DNA of 64,000 bases, taken from positions 233,995 to 297,994 of the forward strand of contig NW_022985081.1 of assembly GCF_010015585.1 (NCBI RefSeq), written 5' to 3'. The position numbers were made by a program, and so were the translations under genes. Below are positions 35,856-48,211 of this stretch, piece by piece (position 1 is the stretch's first letter; each line of letters begins with the position of its first letter). The notes under the pieces were generated by a model. It did no database searches. It had not been told where the DNA came from and saw nothing but the letters and a program-made list of their open reading frames with translations. This DNA comes from Eremomyces bilateralis CBS 781.70 (Eukaryota > Ascomycota > Dothideomycetes > Eremomycetales > Eremomycetaceae).

Positions 35856-36641
35856 GCTGGAAGTGACTTGAGGATGTTATGATTGGGGCTATGTACGATA
35901 CTGGCATGGAGCAAGGAGTTATGTCTGGCGTGGATATTGGAGTTGGTCCGAAGGTCTCCACACATTCAACAGTTGATATTGGGTGGAAACCATGATAAAA
36001 TACGGCTTCAACGCTACAAGATGTAAATATATATATGCATCAAGGAGATTCCATTCCTCTCATGCCTCTAGTGTGACTGTAATCAAAGAAAACAATCAGA
36101 ATAGCAGCAGACAGTGCGTATCGGGCGGAGGTGTGGAGGCGCAAGTATCAGGAACAGCGGCTCTGTCAACATGCATTTTTTTTGTTGGAATGATGATGGA
36201 CGGAGTGCGTCCAAGACTCCAATTCCTGGAGCATCAGCCAGCTGTACCTGAGATTGTTGAAAGAAATGGTGCCATTAACTGCCCATGGCAAATACGAGAT
36301 GGCGTCCAATATGGAAACTCAGAACAGAGAGCGTATAATAAGAATCACCGCGTTCCTTTTGTACATTCGACGTTGTCGCGTAGGTGGGAAACCATCGCAG
36401 TCATACTATCAGGTATCTCAGCTCATTTTCCCACCGGCCCACCATATCTTCGTGATCTAAGGCCAGAGCAACGAGAAATCCGGACGGAATAATCAATTCT
36501 ATCCTCAAAACTCAAAAGGGGTGTCAGCAAGTTCTATCAATAATCATTTAAGATTAATGCCGCACAACGGAAGAGTTTCGTTTGGACACGATCGTATTCT
36601 GCTACGTCAACCAACCCATCACACCTCAGTCTGTAGGGTGC

Positions 36642-36675
36642 ATCGCCAAGGCGCGCCGCCACGCGCCATGGCGAT
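36642..36675. repeat. GC-rich near-perfect inverted repeat, 14-bp arms
   Basis: Left arm atcgccaaggcgcg (36642-36655) and right arm cgcgccatggcgat (36662-36675) pair at 13 of 14 positions around a 6-nt loop (ccgcca). It stands out in an otherwise mixed-composition intergenic region. It is too far (~790 bp) from the PABA synthase stop to be an obvious terminator. Confidence 0.85.
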
Positions 36676-37181
36676 CCCTTCGTACCCCCTTTTCCTACTT
36701 TTTTCCCATTTCCATGGCGAAGAATGAAGAATTGATGATGACCCGAAGGCCGAAGAGTACCTAGCGTGGGCCATGACCCCTTGCAGAGTGGTAGGCTGGT
36801 AGCCTTGCACAAGTTGCACTTTGCAGACACTGTTGCGCCACAAGCCTTAATTACACTCCGACTTGTGCTCTTCAGGTTAGATCCAACAGTTAGTGGGAAG
36901 AATCAGGGAAAGCGTAGATTTGCTTGGGATTCATGATTCATGATTAACATTACCTGGCTAGGGAGGGTGGCTTCTCACAGTCACATCCTTATCCGCCACG
37001 AAACATGGTCTTCTCTCTTAAAGTCTCAATACGATACGGATTGGGAACCGGCTCAAACCAAAGACACCAGACGGCGTGTGGGCCGTGGTTATGTTTAGCG
37101 TCACATCAATAGCTTGGAGGCTGAAGTGGAGAGGGTGAGTTAGTGACGGCTTGAAGCGTCGATCGTAAGGCGGCATAGAAG

Positions 37182-37187
37182 TATAAA
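37182..37187 (+). promoter_or_regulatory. TATA box of the surface-protein gene
   Basis: TATAAA lies 222 bp upstream of the ATG at 37409. It is followed by a leader rich in C and T (37320-37400), typical of strongly expressed filamentous-fungal genes. Position and leader support the call; the transcription start is not known. Confidence 0.5.
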
Positions 37188-37408
37188 TGTGTTTGTTTAT
37201 CCCTTCGCTTGCTTGTCTGGCAGCATTTGACCATTGGGAATTTTGAACTCCACACTGTTTGTCCGAGTCACTCGTTCACCCTTCCTACGAAGTACTTCTT
37301 TTAATACTTTCGCATTAAAACTTCACTTCCCAGGCTCTACCTACCTTTCTCACTTCCAAGACTATACTTCCCACCCCAAAGTCTATATCTCCCACCCCAT
37401 AAGCCATC

Positions 37409-37995
37409 ATGCAGTTCAAGGCCACTCTCCTCACCACCGCGCTCCTTGCGACCAGCGTCGTGGCCGTCGCAGAGCCCGCGCCCCAAGTCACCGGTTTCAA
37501 TGTCGACCCGGCCTCAGTACGTCCCCAACCCTTCATGCGTCTCCGCGAACCCGCTCACTAACCGCTCTCTAGACCTCCGCCTTCCAATCTGAACTCTCTA
37601 GCTGGATGGAATCCCTCACCGACGATCCCGCGTTCACCTCCTTCGGCAAAGTCATTGCCACCGGCGTCCCCTCCTCGGTCCTCAACAACCTCCTCGCCGA
37701 CCCCAGCGCCGCCGTCGGACAGTTCATGGGTGATACCGCCCCCCCTGCCTGGTACACCGCCTTGCCCTCCTCCGCCCAGAGCTACATCCAGAGCATGGGC
37801 GACGCGCAGATGTCAATCTTCAACAAGTATTCCGGCGGAGCGAGCACGACCTCCAGCGGCGGTTCCAGCAGCGGATCGGGCAGTGCCAGCAGTTCTGGCA
37901 ACGACAAGAACGATGCGGCGAGTCAGGCTATTGGGTTCGCTAAGGTCGCTGCCGCTACGTTGGCTGTCATGGGATTCGGCATTGCGATGCTCTAA
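37409..37995 (+). CDS. Small secreted protein with GPI-anchor signal
   Basis: Exon 1 is 37409-37516 and exon 2 is 37573-37995, separated by a 56-nt intron (GTACGT...CTAG). The product is 176 aa. Residues 1-~21 form a signal peptide (MQFKATLLTTALLATSVVAV). A helical middle segment follows (SELSSWMESLTDDPAF...WYTALPSSAQSYIQSM), then a Ser/Gly-rich spacer. A short polar stretch with DKNDAAS is followed by a C-terminal hydrophobic tail (FAKVAAATLAVMGFGIAML). That order is the standard GPI-attachment architecture, so a cell-wall or plasma-membrane surface protein is expected. There are no cysteines in the mature part. No enzymatic motif is visible, and similar short GPI proteins of fungi are mostly unnamed. 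Confidence 0.88.
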
Positions 37996-39085
37996 GGGAG
38001 AGGGGACATCGATACATGCACTTCAGCGGTATGCGCCGTATATAAGGATGGGTTAACCGCGTGTAGGGACAATTCACAACTTTGAAGCTGCTTTGTTGTT
38101 GCTTTTCGCTCGGCTGTCTTGTGTTTTGAGCCAGATCAATATACCCGTAATAGCAAATTGGATCACTTTTCGTATCCACAAACATAATAAGTAGAACTGT
38201 TGCTGTGTATGATGTGGTATATATCGGTATTGATTTCATGTTTATCGACAACACCTGTCCGCGCTTGGCGCGCTCGCCTGCGCCTTCCAAATTCAGCATG
38301 AGGGCACTATCAATCTTGAGAGTCCATGTTTTGGCTAATTTAAGCGAGCTGATCGACTATCCAATTTTGCACAACTGGAAACTACGTGTTTGATGCCCCT
38401 CCATGGCTTCTACATGCTTCTTACATGGCTACTCACGACTCAAGCCTAATTAGGTGGTTCCAAGGACGCCGCTCTCAGCGTCGAAGGCCGACGAGATGCT
38501 GGTACAGCTTCACTACTGAAGTTTTGAAGATGGAGCCTACGTACATTCAGAAGGGCGGTATCGCAGCAATTTCACAGGATCACATCAAATGCGACATAGA
38601 TAGAATGATCTGATATCATTGTCCTCTGCCTATCCGTTTAGTCATACCCCAGCGGTCATATGCTCGGTAGAGCCGAGACGGAAGGAAGAGAGGAAACTAT
38701 AAGAATAGCCCATGGAGAACCGTATGAAGGAAATCGGGTAATGAGAAAGAAGGTAGGACCGGCCTTAAGGAAAGGCATAATGCTCTCGATGTTCAGACAG
38801 ACGAACGATTGGTGATCGATCGTCGTGAGTCAGACAAGGGAGCCAGCCTTGGTTGCTGATGTTTGATACAGGTGAAATCGTGCATCGCATCTGCATGTCA
38901 TGACAGACCTGAATGAAAACATCATACAAAGAGAAGGAAACTCGTGGAAATTGGAAACCCATCACCACCCCCGAACCGCGTTGAAAACTCCATTGGATCA
39001 CTTGGACCTGTCACTCCGAGACTCCATCCTCCACTTCGATACTCATCATCAGCTTGAGTCGTTTACGCCATTCGGTGTAGTTTGA
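37996..39085. other. Convergent 3' spacer
   Basis: About 1.1 kb between the convergent surface-protein and CBF1 genes. No coding or RNA signal is supported. Confidence 0.5.
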
Positions 39086-40007
39086 TCAGCCTTTAACCGC
39101 CTCATCGGGGTCGACATTGTTTTCGCGACACGCGGTCTTGAGACGCTCGTTGTCGGTCTTGAGACGGTCGACGGTTGATGAGAGTTCCGCGAGGGCTTGC
39201 TCGGTGAGGAGCTTTTCGAGAGTCCATTTCTCGATATTCTGCTGCTCGGCATCTCTGAGCTGTTGGATGTATTGGACCGCGCGTTGAAGGATGGAGCCCT
39301 TGTTCTTCTCGCAGCCTGGGACGATCTTGGACAGCTCATTGATGCCTTCGTTGATGGTCTCTCGGCGACGGCGTTCCACTGGCAGTCATTGTTAGCCATC
39401 GTTCCTCGGATTACTGTCATTGACTACATATAGATCACTCACCCTCCTTGTGGTTATCGCGGCGAATCCTGTGCCATTCCTCCGACCCGACTTCTGGCTT
39501 CGGCTTATTAGGGTCGTGAGTCGGCGTCACGGGGGGATTGCTAGCGGAAGCCGCGTTCGCACCGCCATTCACCCCAGCAGGTTGGTTCGCTGTCGGGGTC
39601 GAAGAACTCGCGTTCGCGCTCGTCGGAGTACCGCCGTCCAGACTGAAGTCGAACTTGACGTCGGGCGCATTACCAACGCTAGGCGGGTGGCTCGCCGCGA
39701 AGAGCGCGTCGGTTGATTGCGGCACGTTCATCGAGTAGTGAAGAGCTGCGCTGGCGGTGTCTGACGCACTTGCAGTAGGGGCAGCCCCGTTGGGACCACC
39801 GGGAGTCGAGGACTGGTCGTGGGCAGTGTTGTGTGCCTGAAGCGCGGAGAAGTCGGCGCTGGACATGTCCCCCAGATCAGGGCCGCCAGTGTTGTTGAAA
39901 GCCGGATCAATTTGGGATGCGGCCGTGATGTTATTACGCGCATTCGGAGCAGCTCGAGCGGTCTCAGTGTCCTGAGCGGCTCGCTTGCGTTTGTTCACGC
40001 CAGACAT
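39086..40007 (-). CDS. CBF1: bHLH transcription factor, CBF1/AnBH1 type
   Basis: Exon 1 is 40007-39443 and exon 2 is 39378-39086, giving 285 aa. The 64-nt intron (GTGAGTG donor, CCAG acceptor) falls inside the basic region and its removal restores KEVERRRRETINEGINEL. Cbf1-type factors bind CACGTG/RTCACRTG; in yeast they act at centromeres and in sulfur-amino-acid genes, and the A. nidulans relative AnBH1 affects penicillin genes. The N-terminal ~170 residues are Ala/Ser/Thr/Pro-rich with KRKRAAQD near the start (possible NLS). The bHLH is preceded by the family motif PEVGSEEWHRIRRDNHKE. A long second helix (NKGSILQRAVQYIQQL) runs into a leucine-zipper-like segment to the C-terminus. A 17-codon upstream ORF and two CACGTG boxes lie 5' of it. 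Confidence 0.94.
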
Positions 40008-40046
40008 GGTGAGACTCTCAAAAAGCGTATTTGCGTAGTGTAAACG

Positions 40047-40100
40047 TCAACCGGTTGTAGGGTTGATGATGAACAGCGGAATTTGAGCTTCTATATGCAT
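40047..40100 (-). other. Candidate 17-aa upstream ORF in the CBF1 leader
   Basis: An ATG at 40100 opens MHIEAQIPLFIINPTTG and stops 39 nt before the CBF1 start codon. It would be translated first if the transcript begins further upstream. The leader end is unknown. Confidence 0.35.
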
Positions 40101-40769
40101 CGTCTTGTTAGCGATCCGGGATCTCTGAACAATGGATTGTTTCCTTGGAGGCGGAAGGTAGAAGGAAGCTTGCAGCCGCCACGTAACGCGTGATCCGATT
40201 GTATGAAAGGAGGGAATTTAGGAGACAAGAGACAGGGAATAGTACTCATATCGGGACTTGAAGATGGAGTTGTCGCATGCACGCTGCAAGCAAGGTACAA
40301 AATCAGGATCAGAACAGTTGAAGGAATGACGTTGATCGACGGAACAGAACGAAGGACATGACTGAATAAAAGGCATCTGAGAGAACAGCGACATCGCTCA
40401 ACGATCCGAACAGAGGTCGGAGAGCAAGCTGACAACCAGTGACACGACAAATGAGATGGAAATCCAATGGAAATCCAATGGAGTGAGCGGCAAGGCAAAC
40501 TGGAGGATGCCACAATGGAAAACGATTCGACGCGTTGTAGAAGAGGGCTCATGCGACCAGAAGGACGATTGTTTGACCCTTCAGCAACCAGGCGAAAGGA
40601 GAGGCATGAACTTACTTTGGTGTCGCGGGAGTTTGGATGGTTCAGGTGGATGGCCGAAGTCACGTTGGGATCACGTTCTTGTGAGGTTGAAGAGAAGTCA
40701 AATGATTTAAAGGGCACGTCCCTTTCAGGTGGAGCGATGCCGTCGGGTAAGCTTCGGATGAGGCTGGAG

Positions 40770-40965
40770 CACGTGATATCCGGCTCGGAATGCGGTTTTC
40801 GCGTTAGTAGACTCGGGAAAGATAAAAGAAGTAAATGGGATCGCGAAGAACGGGTTATATCGCGTTGGAAAGCGTGGAAAGATGTCCTGATCGAACCTAT
40901 CCCGAAAACGCGTTAATATCGGCGGTGATGGTGTGGATGAGAGCGGACGAAGAGGAGGGCACGTG
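40770..40965. promoter_or_regulatory. Two CACGTG boxes upstream of CBF1
   Basis: CACGTG occurs at 40770-40775 (in minus-strand ATCACGTG, a full Cbf1/CDEI consensus) and at 40960-40965. They are ~760 and ~950 bp upstream of the start codon of a gene that itself encodes a CACGTG-binding-type factor. Confidence 0.4.
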
Positions 40966-42809
40966 GGGAGGAGGTCACGGGAATTTAAGTAGCAGGACTG
41001 GCAGGCGCTGACCAGGGTTGCTCGGCATCAGCAGGGGCTGGGAGAGGGTTTTCGGCCCAAAAAAGTTTAGTGTACAATCCACTATTCACTAGCGCCAAAT
41101 TGCATGAATTGTGTTTCGGTGGACCTATTATGCCAGATGTGTATATCTTCAGGGGTCTGGGATTCCGCTCAATCTCAACGCCTTCAAGGCTATTCCTGAG
41201 TATTTCTGCAAGAACTGAAGCGATAAATGCGAATGATATGAAATTCAATGCTTTAGAATTGCCTAGTCGTTGCTTTGGAAAGAAAGCGAGCTCCTCTCCG
41301 TTTTCAAAACTCGGATCCTCACAAGACGGCTACCAAAAGCTCGTGACTTTTTTTCCACTGTCATGTGCACCACAGTCCACACCACCAGTGTCCGAACCCT
41401 CCTTGAAGACTCCATCCAATCAGGCTCCTAGTCATCCATCCCATAGTGTATGAGTTTGGCTACCAGTATGCCCTCTGTATTCCATAATCACGGATGGTCT
41501 CCTTCCCTGAACCATCCTCGGTGTCCCGTGACGCGTCCAGCCTCCTCAGCCAGGTCATGTTGAGAGATAAATGTCCCCCAGTAGTATCAGATATTCGGAC
41601 CTATCGAGGACAAGGATGCTCGGGGAACAGGGAACACCTTCCGTCTGACAGCTCGCCAATAATGCGTCCTCGAAGGATATTCGAGGTGTATTCCCTATTA
41701 CTGGTATTTCGTATCAAGGCATCGATAGGCATGTCCCTTTGACCACCTCCAGGCTCAAATCGACCCGCAGTTGACACGGGTGCTCCCGACCTGCCGCCCG
41801 ATAAATCTCGATGAGGGGTGGGCGTTGCGCGATTGCAGGGTTCGAGACGACATCACGTCGTGACATTTATGGTGCTGATGGGCCGTGTGACCACCTGTCT
41901 AGTAAGACATCTTACGACCTTTGTGAAAATACGCTAGAGAGGTCGAAGACTTACCAAAAGGCCGTTAATGTACACAAATCAATACTAGTAGGCAGCCCTT
42001 TGTTTGCTCTGATGAACCATGAAGGCGATCCCAGGCATTCCCACGGCCGTGGGATCACGATGCTGTAGGAGTCACGATCGTGTCCTCTCCCGATTCGCGT
42101 GTAGAGAGGCTTTGCGAAGCGTAGGTAAGTGCTATTCTCTACGGTAAAGCAATGATTATAAATGGTTGTTAACGATATCCAGGTTATGATTCAGTCCAAT
42201 CCAAGCCTGACTGGAGTGTCCGCATTAAAGCAACGACTAACCGTCGCTGCAAAGATTGCCCTCTTTCCACTCTCTACCCCTCGACACTACTTAAGACTCC
42301 TAAAGGTGATTCATACAGAAAGAGCAAAAGAAATGTGTAAAAGTTCAGACACATGCAGTGATCAGTTGCGAGTGCCTTATGAAAACCGCGGAGTGCAATG
42401 CAGTTTTTCATCGGTCATTCGTCACATACCATAAAGTGACCTGGTACGCCTGGTCGGGCCTTGTACCTGGGGCTGGACGATCATCGACTCTGTACTGAGC
42501 CGGCGCCCGGCGCCATAAAACCCCAAGTATAGTACTCAGAAATTGGGGATTTAAAGGTTATATAGTCATTTTATTTACCACGATCCGTCCATAGCTAAGG
42601 ATGCCATAGGTCGACAACGAAGTTTTGAGGATTAGAGTGTACCTATGTATTCTACAGTATGTCCAAGGTCTGAGGGTAATCTACAGTAATCAGTACATCC
42701 GAGTTGAGATGAACCTCCAATGAAATAAGACAGTCTTGTCCGCTCGATACGCTGGGAGATCAGCCTTCAACGCCAAAGCAATGCATCCTGGGCCGTACCT
42801 GCCCACCCT

Positions 42810-45800
42810 TCACCGATCCAACGCCTGTGCCCGACACATCTGCCAGTACAACCCCCGCTTCGCCAGCAACTCCGCATGATTCCCCTTCTCCAACACATTC
42901 CCACTCCCCAACACGAAAATCACATCCGCCTTCTGGATCGTCGCCAGCCGATGCGCGACCGCCACGATCGTCTGCCCTCCCTCTCCCGCCGCCCGCTCGA
43001 TCGCCTCCTGAACCAACCGCTCCGAGCTGCTATCCAGCGAGCTCGTCGCCTCGTCGAGCAACAGTAGCCGCGGCTGACGGAGCAGCGCACGGGCCAATGA
43101 CAGCCGCTGCTTCTGGCCGCCCGACAGCGACAATCCTTTGGGGCCAAGCGGCGTGTTGTACCCCTGCGGCAGGCTGGTGACGAACTCGTGGATTTGCGCT
43201 TCCTGACACGCGCGCTCGATGTCGGCGTCGGTCGCTCGCCCTTCTTCGACGCTCAGCCCGACGTTCTCCTTGATCGTGCCTTCGTACAAAGTCGGTTCCT
43301 GGCTGACGAGGCTCACGGCGGCGCGGTACTCGGCGACGGCGAGGTCGTTCAGGTTCTGATCGTCCGCGATGATGGCGCCATTGTCGACATCGTAGAAACG
43401 TTCGAGGAGGGAGATAATGGTGCTCTTGCCGCAACCTGATGCGCCGACCAGCGCGGCGAATTGCCCGGGTTCGATCTTCATATTGAGACCTTTCAGGACG
43501 GGTATATTGCGGGAATTGTAGGTGTAGCGCACATCGCGGAACTCCAGGCCAATGGGTCCATCTGTGCTGGAGAGAGGCCTCTTGCCGATCCAATCGCTGT
43601 CATTTTGGTCTGGTCGAAGGCTGATGATCCGATTTGCTGCGCCGGTGGCCTGAGCGATGTTGGGGGCCATGGAGAACCAGACGCCGGCGGCTTGGGAACC
43701 TTGGACGACGGCCATGTATACGACGAAAAATTGGATCATGTCGTATTCGCGGGTTGCGAGGAGTTGGCCGCCGTACCAGAAGGCAAGGGCCATACAGGCG
43801 AGGTCGACGCTGTCGGAGAGGCCGAAGACAAAGGAACTGGGGATGGCTCGCTTCAGGGCGCGGATGGTGTGGCCTGCCAGCAATTTGTTGTATCGCTCCG
43901 TCACGACACCTTCCATAGTTAGGCTAGTAACAGTACGGAACGCGCCGACTGCTTCGGTAGCGAATTGGGAGCTGTCGGCGAATACAGCCGCGTTCATTTG
44001 CTCGAATTGCATCTCGAGCTTCACGCGGTAGTAGCCTGCCAATAAAATGGCGGGAAGTATAGCGAATAGCCCAACGAGCGAGAGCTTCCACCCGAAGACA
44101 AATGCGATGATAAGACTGCCGATCAGGTTAAACACGGCGATGTAGGCCATGCTCATCTCCATACCTAACAATTGCATGATCTGCGTTGAATCAGTGGTCA
44201 GTCTGCCGCTCAGCGTACCAGGCGAATGCCCTTCCTGGTCAAAGAAGGAGATCCGTTTCGTGATCATGTTGACGAAGTATTCCTGTCGGTAGTGGGTGCT
44301 GACCACCACTGCTGCTTCGTAGCTGGCCCAGCCAAGCATGCAGTACGCGACGGCGACACCGAGGGATTGGACAAAGAATATCAGGCTCCAGAAGTTGCCT
44401 TCGTCGATTAGTTCTTGGCCGAACTTCGTGAATGCGTTGATGAGCTGCGCAAACAACCAGGCCTGGAGAGGATAGACTGCTCCTCCACCCAGTGCGCCAA
44501 CGATAGTAAAGAGGTAGAGTACCCAGTGAGACCGCTGTTCCCAAAGGAGACGCCCGAAGGTCTTTGTGATGCCCTGTTTCGTATATTTCGCCTCGCCCTC
44601 AAGGTCGATTTCTTCAGCGGCGCCGCCACGTATGGCGGATTCCGCCTTGCTCTTGGACCTACGCAACTCTAAATCTTCGCCCGTGAACGCTTCGACTTCT
44701 TTGAGGTCGGAACCAGGAACATCGTCCTCGATGGCGAGCTGCTGCGCACGAACAAGGTTGTGATAGATACCCTCGGTGAACTGAAGGAGCTCTTCGTGGG
44801 TGCCTTGCTCCACGACCTTCCCTGATCGGACCACGACGATCTTGTCGGCTCGTTTGATCGTGCTGAGCCGGTGTGCAATCACAATCGTCGTTCGGTTCTG
44901 ACTGACCCGGTCCAATGCTCGCTGAACAATCCGCTCCGATCGAACATCAATGGCGCTTGTTGCTTCGTCCAAGATCAAAATCGGAGGTCGTTTGATGATG
45001 CTCCGAGCAATAGCGATGCGCTGTCTCTGCCCACCCGACATCATCATGCCCTGATCGCCGACTATCGTGTCGTACCCATCGGGAAACTGACTGATGAACT
45101 CATCGGCAAACGCCTCTTTGCAAGCCTCAACGACCAGTTCCAACTTCTTCTCGCGCGTTTCGTTTTCCCACTGCGTGCCATACAGACCATGAGACACGTT
45201 GTTGAAGATGGTGTCGTTGAACAAGAATGGTTCTTGCTGAACCAAGCCGATCTGCGCTCGCCACCATTTGACGTCGACGTCGCGGATCTCGTGAGGCCCA
45301 ATCTTGATGGATCCGCTGTTAACTCGCACCTGGAGTCTCTCATCGCCATCGCTTGTGTTCATTCCTGGCGGCTCAGAACCGTCGTTCGTGTCCTCAGTCG
45401 AAGTTGCAGCTTCGTTCTTCTTTCCAAAAATTTTGAAGGCCTTTTTCTCCGACTTCTCGCCCTGATCACCCTCTTTCTTCTTATCTCCCTTTTTGGGAGG
45501 TTCAGGAAGTTCCTGGCCGAGATCGTACCACCGCTCCAGCAAAGCTACAGTGGTACTCTTCCCCGAACCAGACGGCCCAACAATGGCTGTCACTTTTCCG
45601 GATTCGAATGTAATATTTAGGGAATCCAGAATCTTTACGGTAGGTCGAGATGGATATGCAAACTTAATATCGGTCATCGTAATGTCATTCTCTGAGGAGA
45701 CATCTGGCGCTTTCAATCCTGACTGATCAGAGACCTCCGCATCTATTGTCGTGAACAGGATACTCGCTCCCGAAGCGGCTTTTGATATGGCAATGATGGG

Positions 45801-47136
45801 GGTTGAAACCCTTCCGATGGCAGAAATCGCAAAGACGACCGAAAACAGGACGATGATAATTGACGTAAGATCGTCGACCGTTCCGTTCGTATACAGCTTG
45901 ACGCCATACCAAAAGGCCAATGCAAAACAGGCGTACATCGCGAAGAACATGGGCATGATCATGAACCCCATGACAGGACTGTTCTTGGATTCATTCTTCC
46001 TCGCTTTGAGGAGTACGGCTTCATGTTTGGCGGCAAGACGCTTTTCTGCTCCGAAGGCTACAACGATACGGATGGAGCTGAACACTTCGAAGGCCACTTT
46101 GGACGCCAGATCCTGCATCTCTTCGGTACGCTTATGGATCTTCAGGAAGATAGGCAATGAAGCGCCGTAACAGAGAATGATGAACAGCAAGCCAGAACTG
46201 ATGACTAGCGTGAGACGCCATTCATAGATGAATGAGACGACATAGAGCCCAACGACCAGGGCAATTGACTGGACAAGCATGGTGAGTTGTTGAGAAACAC
46301 CAAGCTGGATCGTATTGCTCGTGTTCGTGATTCGGTTCGCGACAGTGCCTGGAGAAATTGCATCCATGCTGGATACCGGCTGCTTCAACAGGGCTTGGAG
46401 GTAGGCAAGACGCAAAGCGGCGCTGATCCGGACCCCAGATACACGGACCGTGAGCTGCAGATTGGTGAGTAAGTGGTAAGATACTGGGAGTGAGAGGTCG
46501 TACCATGGAGATGTAGGAAAGAACAAACTTCCCAATGAACAAGTAGACGAACCATAGGCTAAACACTAGTAAGTCAAGAATCTCGATCATTCCATAGGGT
46601 GTAGCTATATCCTTACGAATTCTTGGTAAAGAGTTTCTTAAATGCAGCTTCCGTTAGGGTGTTTCCTGGAGTAGAGTAGGCGGTGAAGTCTCCAACCAAC
46701 CGGCCTATACACAGTCAACTCGCATTCTTTCTTCGCGAATGCTCGCATTCTTACCAAAGACAATCTGCATCAATGGCAACGACTGTAACTTGGATCAGCG
46801 GTCGTCCATCTCGAGAATATTGTCATGTCTGAACCTACCACGCCGACACCAACGGACGATAGCACAGCCAAGACGACAAGGAAATAATCGAGCCCTGTCC
46901 CATAGCTCAGGACTCTCTGATATAGCGCGTCAGTTCTAAGACAATAGTTGTGCACTTGCTCAACATACAAAGTAGTTGCCCAGCGATGCGCTGCCCTTCT
47001 CTTCCTCTTCCTCCTTTTTCTCCTCATGTATTGAGGCATCGGCATCGTCTCCCTTATCATCAACATTGTCCACCGACATTTTCTCCACTGCCGGCTTTTC
47101 TGGAGCCGTTGGTTCCTCTGGCACATGGGAAGCCAT
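42810..47136 (-). CDS. ABC-B multidrug exporter (Mdr1/AtrD type), six exons
   Basis: Full-length TMD-NBD-TMD-NBD transporter of 1353 aa (A. nidulans AtrD and A. fumigatus Mdr1 are similar in size). It should sit in the plasma membrane and export hydrophobic compounds. Exons: 47136-46969, 46916-46839, 46782-46755 (28 nt), 46704-46617, 46558-46504, 46454-42810; all joins keep phase. The N-terminus is charged and cytosolic. NBD1 has Walker A GPSGSGKST (~432), an unusually charged Lys/Glu-rich insertion of ~65 residues before the Q-loop, signature MSGGQRQR, Walker B ILILDEATSAID and AHRLSTI. NBD2 has GASGCGKST, LSGGQKQR, LLLLDEATSSLD and AHRLATI. Both sites look catalytically complete. No biosynthetic gene lies nearby, so a general efflux role is more likely than a cluster-specific one. 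Confidence 0.96.
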
Positions 47137-48211
47137 GGTGCGAGAATCGCGACGAATAAAGGACAATCACGGAAACAAAACGCGCAAATTGTCGAACTAC
47201 ATGAAATAGAAAACGGTGAAGGAGAGACGGGTTCCCCAAGCAGCAGATGCACCCATCGCTCTAGGGACAGTAAGGGAGAAAAGGGGGGTTGAAATAAAGC
47301 TGCTGCCTAACGAAGGTGTGATGCAGTTGGCTTTCGGGGTCTCTTTATTGAGAATTTGAGATGTGTACAACCATTGACTGGTCCGTACACGGGGGCGTAA
47401 GACGGTGCATATTACAACTCCACGCAATGATGCACGGCTCGAGGGGTAGACCAGCACAACCGCCGCAAACGCTCCAGTCAATCAGGTATCTGGATGTTGT
47501 CGACTCATACGTCGGGTTACGCAAGACATTTATTCTCTTGGCGAGATTTCCGTGAGAGAACGTCCAATTAATTTGCAGGTATTTATTTTCCTCTCTTAGC
47601 AGTCGGATTCAACCATATCACTACCGCAACGTTATTGGACGGTTGGATCTCGCCGTCCGCGGGATACGGAAGCTAGCCCTCTTTTGCGGCGATGCAGATT
47701 GCGGGGCGCCTGATTTGGGCAATGCGGCTCGACGACATCGTGTGCGAGATCTCTGCAGCTTCGTTCTGGTACGTATGTACTTTGTCGAATTGTGCCTCCA
47801 TAACTGGATGCACTTTGGAATTCGTCATTGCGATGATCTTCGCGATCAATAATGACTCGACTTTGGTACACCACAGCGGACTGTGAGACCGCACGATGTT
47901 TTAACGTCCCATCGCTACGAGCTGAACGTCTGGTCGAGGCAGACTCCACTCGGCACTATGTGGGACTCATGGTTAACTACCGCTCTCACGGAGCTTAGAA
48001 GTTAACGCGGAACTGATCTCCAACGTCGGTGACTCAAACTTGACAGTTGACCCCGTTGTTAATAGCTTGAAAGTTGAAAGGCAAGCAATTGGCTTGTTTC
48101 ATTTGAGCTCGATAGCACGTATCAATGGGCGATTCAATCCGATATCTCATCATGATCCGCAGAGAGTGGTATCCTTTGGAAAGGTCGTATCTTCCTTCAG
48201 ACGCCCTATCT
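47137..48211. other. ABC exporter upstream region
   Basis: About 1.1 kb between two minus-strand genes; it should contain the exporter promoter. Short overlapping frames on both strands at 47630-47950 are not supported as genes. Confidence 0.5.

Larger units (their letters stand above)
35856..37408. other. Intergenic region with GC-rich hairpin
   Basis: No gene is supported in this 1.55 kb; a 169-codon frame at 35983-36492 shows no recognisable sequence. It contains a strong hairpin (36642-36675) and, at its right end, the TATA box and pyrimidine-rich leader of the surface-protein gene. Confidence 0.5.
40008..42809. other. CBF1 upstream region and ABC-gene 3' spacer
   Basis: No gene is supported over 2.8 kb. 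A long minus-strand frame (40091-40717) is Ser-rich and ends inside the CBF1 leader; I do not consider it coding. Directly repeated atggaaatcca motifs (~40455-40480) are present. Confidence 0.45.

Noticed and set aside
35983-36492. 169-codon frame downstream of the PABA synthase
   Set aside because: No family resemblance and no upstream signals distinct from the 3' region.
40091-40717. 208-codon minus-strand frame upstream of CBF1
   Set aside because: Ser/Leu-rich low-complexity translation, ends within the CBF1 leader, no motif; most likely untranslated promoter/leader sequence.
42495-42520. GC-rich cggcgcc duplication
   Set aside because: Only two 7-bp units; too short to interpret.
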